Below the pieces are notes generated by a model, which was not told the DNA's origin, did not search any database, and saw nothing but the letters and a program-made list of their open reading frames with translations. Made by a program: the position numbers and the translations under genes. A DNA stretch of 64,000 nt from Rhizobium sp. C1 (GTDB taxonomy: Bacteria > Pseudomonadota > Alphaproteobacteria > Rhizobiales > Rhizobiaceae), in assembly GCF_021026335.1 (NCBI RefSeq), contig NZ_JAJNCY010000001.1, forward strand, positions 1 to 64,000. The letters run 5' to 3'. Shown piece after piece: positions 61,060 through 64,000 of the stretch. How positions within the stretch are numbered: position 1 is the first letter of the stretch; each line of letters starts with the position of its first letter.

Positions 61060-62697
61060 TCACAACCCCTTCGCCTGTTCTCGCAGAATGAACTTCTGGA
61101 TCTTCCCCGTCGAGGTTTTCGGCAGCGACCCAAACACGATGGTCTTGGGGGCCTTGAAGTGGGCCATGTTAGCGCGGCAGAAGGCGATGAGGTCGGCTTC
61201 GGTGACAGTGGCGCCGTCCTTCAGGCCGACGAAGGCGCAGGGGGTTTCGCCCCATTTTTCGTCCGGCTTGGCGACGACGGCGGCTTCCATGACCGCGGGA
61301 TGGCGATAGAGGACGCCTTCGACTTCGATGGAGGAGATGTTTTCGCCGCCGGAGATGATGATGTCCTTGGAGCGGTCCTTGATCTGGATATAGCCGTCCG
61401 GATGCATGACGGCCAGGTCGCCCGAGTGGAACCAGCCGCCGCTGAAGGCCTTGTCGGAGGAGGAGGGGTTCTTGAGGTATCCGCGCATGACATTGTTGCC
61501 GCGGAAGAAGATCTCGCCCATCGTTTCGCCGTCTGACGGCACAGGCTCCAGCGTTTCGGGATCGGCGACCATCAGACCGTCGAGCACGGTGTAGCGTACG
61601 CCCTGCCGGGCCTTCAGCCGCGCCTTTTCGGAAATGTCGAGATCGTTCCATTCGTCATGCCAGGCGCAGACGACGGCGGGGCCGTAGGTTTCGGTGAGGC
61701 CATAGGCATGGGTCACGTCGAAGCCGAGCTTTTCCATCGCCTCGATCACCGCAGCGGGCGGGGCGGCGCCAGCCGTCATGATCGAAACCTTGTGGTCTAT
61801 GCCTTGCTTGAGCGCGTCGGGCGCGTGGGCCAGCAGGTTGAGAACGATCGGGGCACCGCAGAAATGCGTCACCTTCTCGCGCTTGATCAGATCGTAGATC
61901 GGCTCGACGCGGACGGCGCGCAGGCAGACGGAGGTGCCGGCGGCGGCAGCGATGGTCCAGGGAAAGCACCAGCCGTTGCAGTGGAACATCGGCAGGGTCC
62001 AGAGATAGACCGGATGCTTGCCCATGCCCCAGTCGAGGATATTGCCAAGCGCGTTGATATAGGCGCCGCGGTGATGGTAGACGACGCCCTTCGGGTCGCC
62101 CGTCGTGCCGGACGTGTAGTTGAGGCTGATGGCGTTCCACTCGTCCGACGGCCAGGTCCAAGCGTCGTTTTCATCGCCTTCGGAAAGCAGCTTGTCATAG
62201 GTGTCGCTGCCGATCATGTGGCTCTCGGGCCATGTCGCGTCCTCGATATTGATGACCGGAATGTCGCGGCCGGAAATGTGGATCGCCTGTTCGGCAACGC
62301 CTGCAAATTCCGGATCGACCATCACCATCTTGGCTTCGGCGTGATTGAGGATGAAGGCAATTGCCGCGGCGTCGAGGCGGGTGTTGATCGTGTTCAGCAC
62401 GCCCCCGGTCATCGGGACGGCGAAATGCGCCTCGAACATCTCCGGGATGTTGCCGGCAATCACAGACACCGTGTCGCCGAGGCCGATGCCGCGGCGCTTC
62501 AGGCCGCTCGCGACCTTGCGGACGCGCGCCCAGGTCTCGGCCCAGGAGCGGCGGATGTCGCCGTAAACGACGGCGGTTCTGTTGGGGTAGATCGCAGCCG
62601 TGCGCTGGATGAAACCCAGCGGCGTCATGGCGCTGTAATTGGCGTCATTCTTATCGAGATCGTGTTCGTAAATACTGTGTGCCGAATGGATATTCAT
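61060..62697 (-). CDS. Acyl-CoA synthetase (AMP-forming)
   Basis: The 545-residue adenylate-forming enzyme has LNYTSGTTGDPKGVVYHHRG (phosphate loop), HAYGLTETYGPAVVC, GGWFHSGDLAVMHPDGYIQI (ribose-binding Asp), and the catalytic Lys in PKTSTGKIQKF. It activates a medium- or short-chain acid to its CoA ester; sequences of this type include methylmercaptopropionate and medium-chain fatty acid ligases. The ATG follows GGAGGACGC. The substrate is unresolved. It is transcribed leftward and is convergent with the TA pair. Confidence 0.92.
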   Translation of the reverse strand: MNIHSAHSIYEHDLDKNDANYSAMTPLGFIQRTAAIYPNRTAVVYGDIRRSWAETWARVRKVASGLKRRGIGLGDTVSVIAGNIPEMFEAHFAVPMTGGVLNTINTRLDAAAIAFILNHAEAKMVMVDPEFAGVAEQAIHISGRDIPVINIEDATWPESHMIGSDTYDKLLSEGDENDAWTWPSDEWNAISLNYTSGTTGDPKGVVYHHRGAYINALGNILDWGMGKHPVYLWTLPMFHCNGWCFPWTIAAAAGTSVCLRAVRVEPIYDLIKREKVTHFCGAPIVLNLLAHAPDALKQGIDHKVSIMTAGAAPPAAVIEAMEKLGFDVTHAYGLTETYGPAVVCAWHDEWNDLDISEKARLKARQGVRYTVLDGLMVADPETLEPVPSDGETMGEIFFRGNNVMRGYLKNPSSSDKAFSGGWFHSGDLAVMHPDGYIQIKDRSKDIIISGGENISSIEVEGVLYRHPAVMEAAVVAKPDEKWGETPCAFVGLKDGATVTEADLIAFCRANMAHFKAPKTIVFGSLPKTSTGKIQKFILREQAKGL

Positions 62698-62832
62698 TGC
62701 GTCCTCCCAATATCGCGTCCGGGCATCTCGCGCGCAACGTGGTTACCGCCTGCGCCGATGCTCCATCTCCCTGCCGCATCTTCTATCCTCCCGATGCGGG
62801 GCCGTAACTACAACTTTGGGATGGATTTTGAC

Positions 62833-62867
62833 AAAAGAAAAGGCCCGGTGCGAACGACACCGGGCCT
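62833..62867 (-). terminator. Rho-independent terminator of the binding-protein gene
   Basis: On the minus strand AGGCCCGGTG and CACCGGGCCT (62858-62867 and 62841-62850) form a perfect 10-bp stem with a 7-base loop, followed by TTTCTTTTG. It lies 30 bases beyond the binding-protein stop. Confidence 0.93.
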
Positions 62868-62897
62868 CTGCTGGTCCGTCAGGACAGAAGGGTCGGC

Positions 62898-64000
62898 TTA
62901 GAGGCCGGTTTCCTTGTAGGTGTACTTGCCATCGGAGCCCTTGCCCCAGGTGTACATCGTGTAGTCCGGACGGGTGATGTCGCCCTTGGCGTCGAAGCCG
63001 ATGTCGCCGATCACGGTCTTGAACGGACCCTTGGACTTGGCGGCTTCCGCAACAGCGGTCGGATCGGTCGAGCCAGCGGCCTTGGCTGCCTGCGCGATGA
63101 TCTGAACGGCTGCGTAGGAGTAGAGCGTGTAGGCTTCCGGCTCGAAGCCGGCCTTGCGGAACTTCTCGACAGCTTCCTTGGCGTTCGGGTTATTGCGCGG
63201 ATCCGGCGGGAAGGTCATCAGCGTGCCGTTGACGGCGTCGCCGGCGATCGAGGCCAGTTCGTTCGAGGTGATGCCGTCGCCCGACATCATCGTGGCCTTG
63301 ACGCCCTGGTCGGCCATCTGGCGCAGGATCAGGCCGGCTTCTGTGTGCAGGCCACCGTAATAGACCATGTCTACGCCGGCGCCCTTCATCTTGGCGATGA
63401 GCGCGGAGTAGTCCTTTTCGCCCGGCTGAATGCCTTCATACATCACTTCGGTGATGCCGGCGGCGTTGAGAGCCTTCTTGGTTTCGTCAGCGAGGCCCTG
63501 GCCATAAGGCGTCTTGTCGTGAACGATAGCAACCTTGGCCTTCGGGAAGTGCTTGGCGATGTAAGCGCCGGCAACTGCGCCCTGCTGGTCGTCACGGCCG
63601 CAGGTACGGAACGTGTTCCACAGACCGCGCTCGGTGAACTTCGGGTTGGTCGAAGCGGGCGTGATCTGCATGATGCCGTTTTCGGCATAAACTTCAGACG
63701 CCGGGATCGAAACGCCGGAGTTGAAGTGACCGACGACGAACTTCACGCCGTCAGCAACGAACTTGTTGGCAACCGAGATGCCCTGCTTCGGGTCGGAAAC
63801 GTCGTCGCCGAGTTCAATGGCGACCTTCTCGCCGTTGATGCCGCCGGCAGCGTTGATGTCTGCGACAGCCTGCTCGGCACCCTTCTGAAGCTGCGCGCCG
63901 AAAGCGGCGTTCGGGCCAGTCAGGGGGCCGGCAACGCCGATGAGCAGGTCAGCCCGGGCGGCGCCGCTATAGGCAACCATTGCGACCAGCGCAACGGCGG
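62898..64000 (-). CDS. Branched-chain amino acid-type ABC transporter substrate-binding protein (5' end outside window)
   Basis: The visible 367 residues lack only the first part of the signal peptide; the frame stays open to the window end ([16 protein letters not shown], cleavage after ARA). The mature protein starts [20 protein letters not shown], the LivJ/LivK periplasmic-binding fold (peripla_BP_6), with [20 protein letters not shown] and [20 protein letters not shown]. It binds leucine, isoleucine, valine or related amino acids for a liv-type transporter whose other genes would be beyond the window. It ends at a strong terminator. Confidence 0.93.
   Translation of the reverse strand, partial: AVALVAMVAYSGAARADLLIGVAGPLTGPNAAFGAQLQKGAEQAVADINAAGGINGEKVAIELGDDVSDPKQGISVANKFVADGVKFVVGHFNSGVSIPASEVYAENGIMQITPASTNPKFTERGLWNTFRTCGRDDQQGAVAGAYIAKHFPKAKVAIVHDKTPYGQGLADETKKALNAAGITEVMYEGIQPGEKDYSALIAKMKGAGVDMVYYGGLHTEAGLILRQMADQGVKATMMSGDGITSNELASIAGDAVNGTLMTFPPDPRNNPNAKEAVEKFRKAGFEPEAYTLYSYAAVQIIAQAAKAAGSTDPTAVAEAAKSKGPFKTVIGDIGFDAKGDITRPDYTMYTWGKGSDGKYTYKETGL

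Noticed and set aside
1-64000. tRNA, rRNA and CRISPR elements
   Set aside because: I found no cloverleaf with CCA-type acceptor signals, no rRNA-like stretches and no regularly spaced direct repeats. The cloverleaf at 37554-37677 lacks tRNA conserved bases.

Overview
The window is a 64-kb stretch of GC-rich alphaproteobacterial chromosome, most likely from the Rhizobiaceae (Rhizobium, Agrobacterium, Ensifer or relatives). The reasons are the gene content (thuAB, biuret hydrolase with AtzF, an amino acid:[carrier protein] ligase locus), the strong GC3 bias, and several copies of short palindromic intergenic repeats of the rhizobial RIME/REP type. I saw no rRNA, tRNA or CRISPR array. Two genes are cut by the window edges: an IS5-type transposase on the left and a branched-chain amino-acid-type binding protein on the right.

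Layout. 1-7.4 kb: transposase start, BenE-type permease, a leucine-rich leader peptide plus leuA, small proteins (one DUF2256), a membrane GGDEF-EAL protein and a methyltransferase. 7.4-17 kb: a nitrogen-scavenging locus. BMP-type binding protein, two permeases and an ATPase are interleaved with biuret hydrolase, a second cysteine hydrolase, a cupin and allophanate hydrolase, all leftward, with a divergent LysR gene. 17-23.8 kb: MFS transporter, then cyoABCD (cytochrome bo3 quinol oxidase) and SURF1. 23.8-25.8 kb: thuA-thuB behind a LacI-type palindrome. 25.9-34 kb: a leftward beta-oxidation set (fadJ-like, thiolase, two acyl-CoA dehydrogenases, a zinc alcohol dehydrogenase) with a TetR gene. 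34.1-37.5 kb: a compact operon of carrier protein, acyl-CoA-dehydrogenase-like flavoprotein, class II synthetase-like amino acid:[carrier protein] ligase and DUF1839 protein, followed by a GH2 glycosidase. 40.3-53.8 kb: a polysaccharide locus with two methyltransferase-like proteins, radical SAM/SPASM protein, tandem hydrolase, flippase, GT2, chain-length protein, polymerase, GH5 and GT4. 54-64 kb: TSUP permease, DUF2793 protein, an NCS1-transporter/histidine-kinase/receiver fusion with a LuxR-type response regulator, a toxin-antitoxin pair, an acyl-CoA synthetase and the binding protein.

The two observations I rate highest are these. (1) In the leuA leader, two copies of CGCTTCTTC and two of GAAGAAGCG alternate: one lies in a run of four Leu codons, one at the leader stop codon, one between the two cistrons, and one is the leuA ribosome-binding site. 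This reads as a ribosome-controlled translational attenuator behind an apparently leaderless leader-peptide start. (2) The aminoacyl-carrier-protein operon contains an oxidase-like partner, so it should make a small amino-acid-derived product that is not known to me. The transporter-kinase fusion, the hydrolase with altered nucleophile elbows and a cloverleaf-like miniature repeat are also worth attention.
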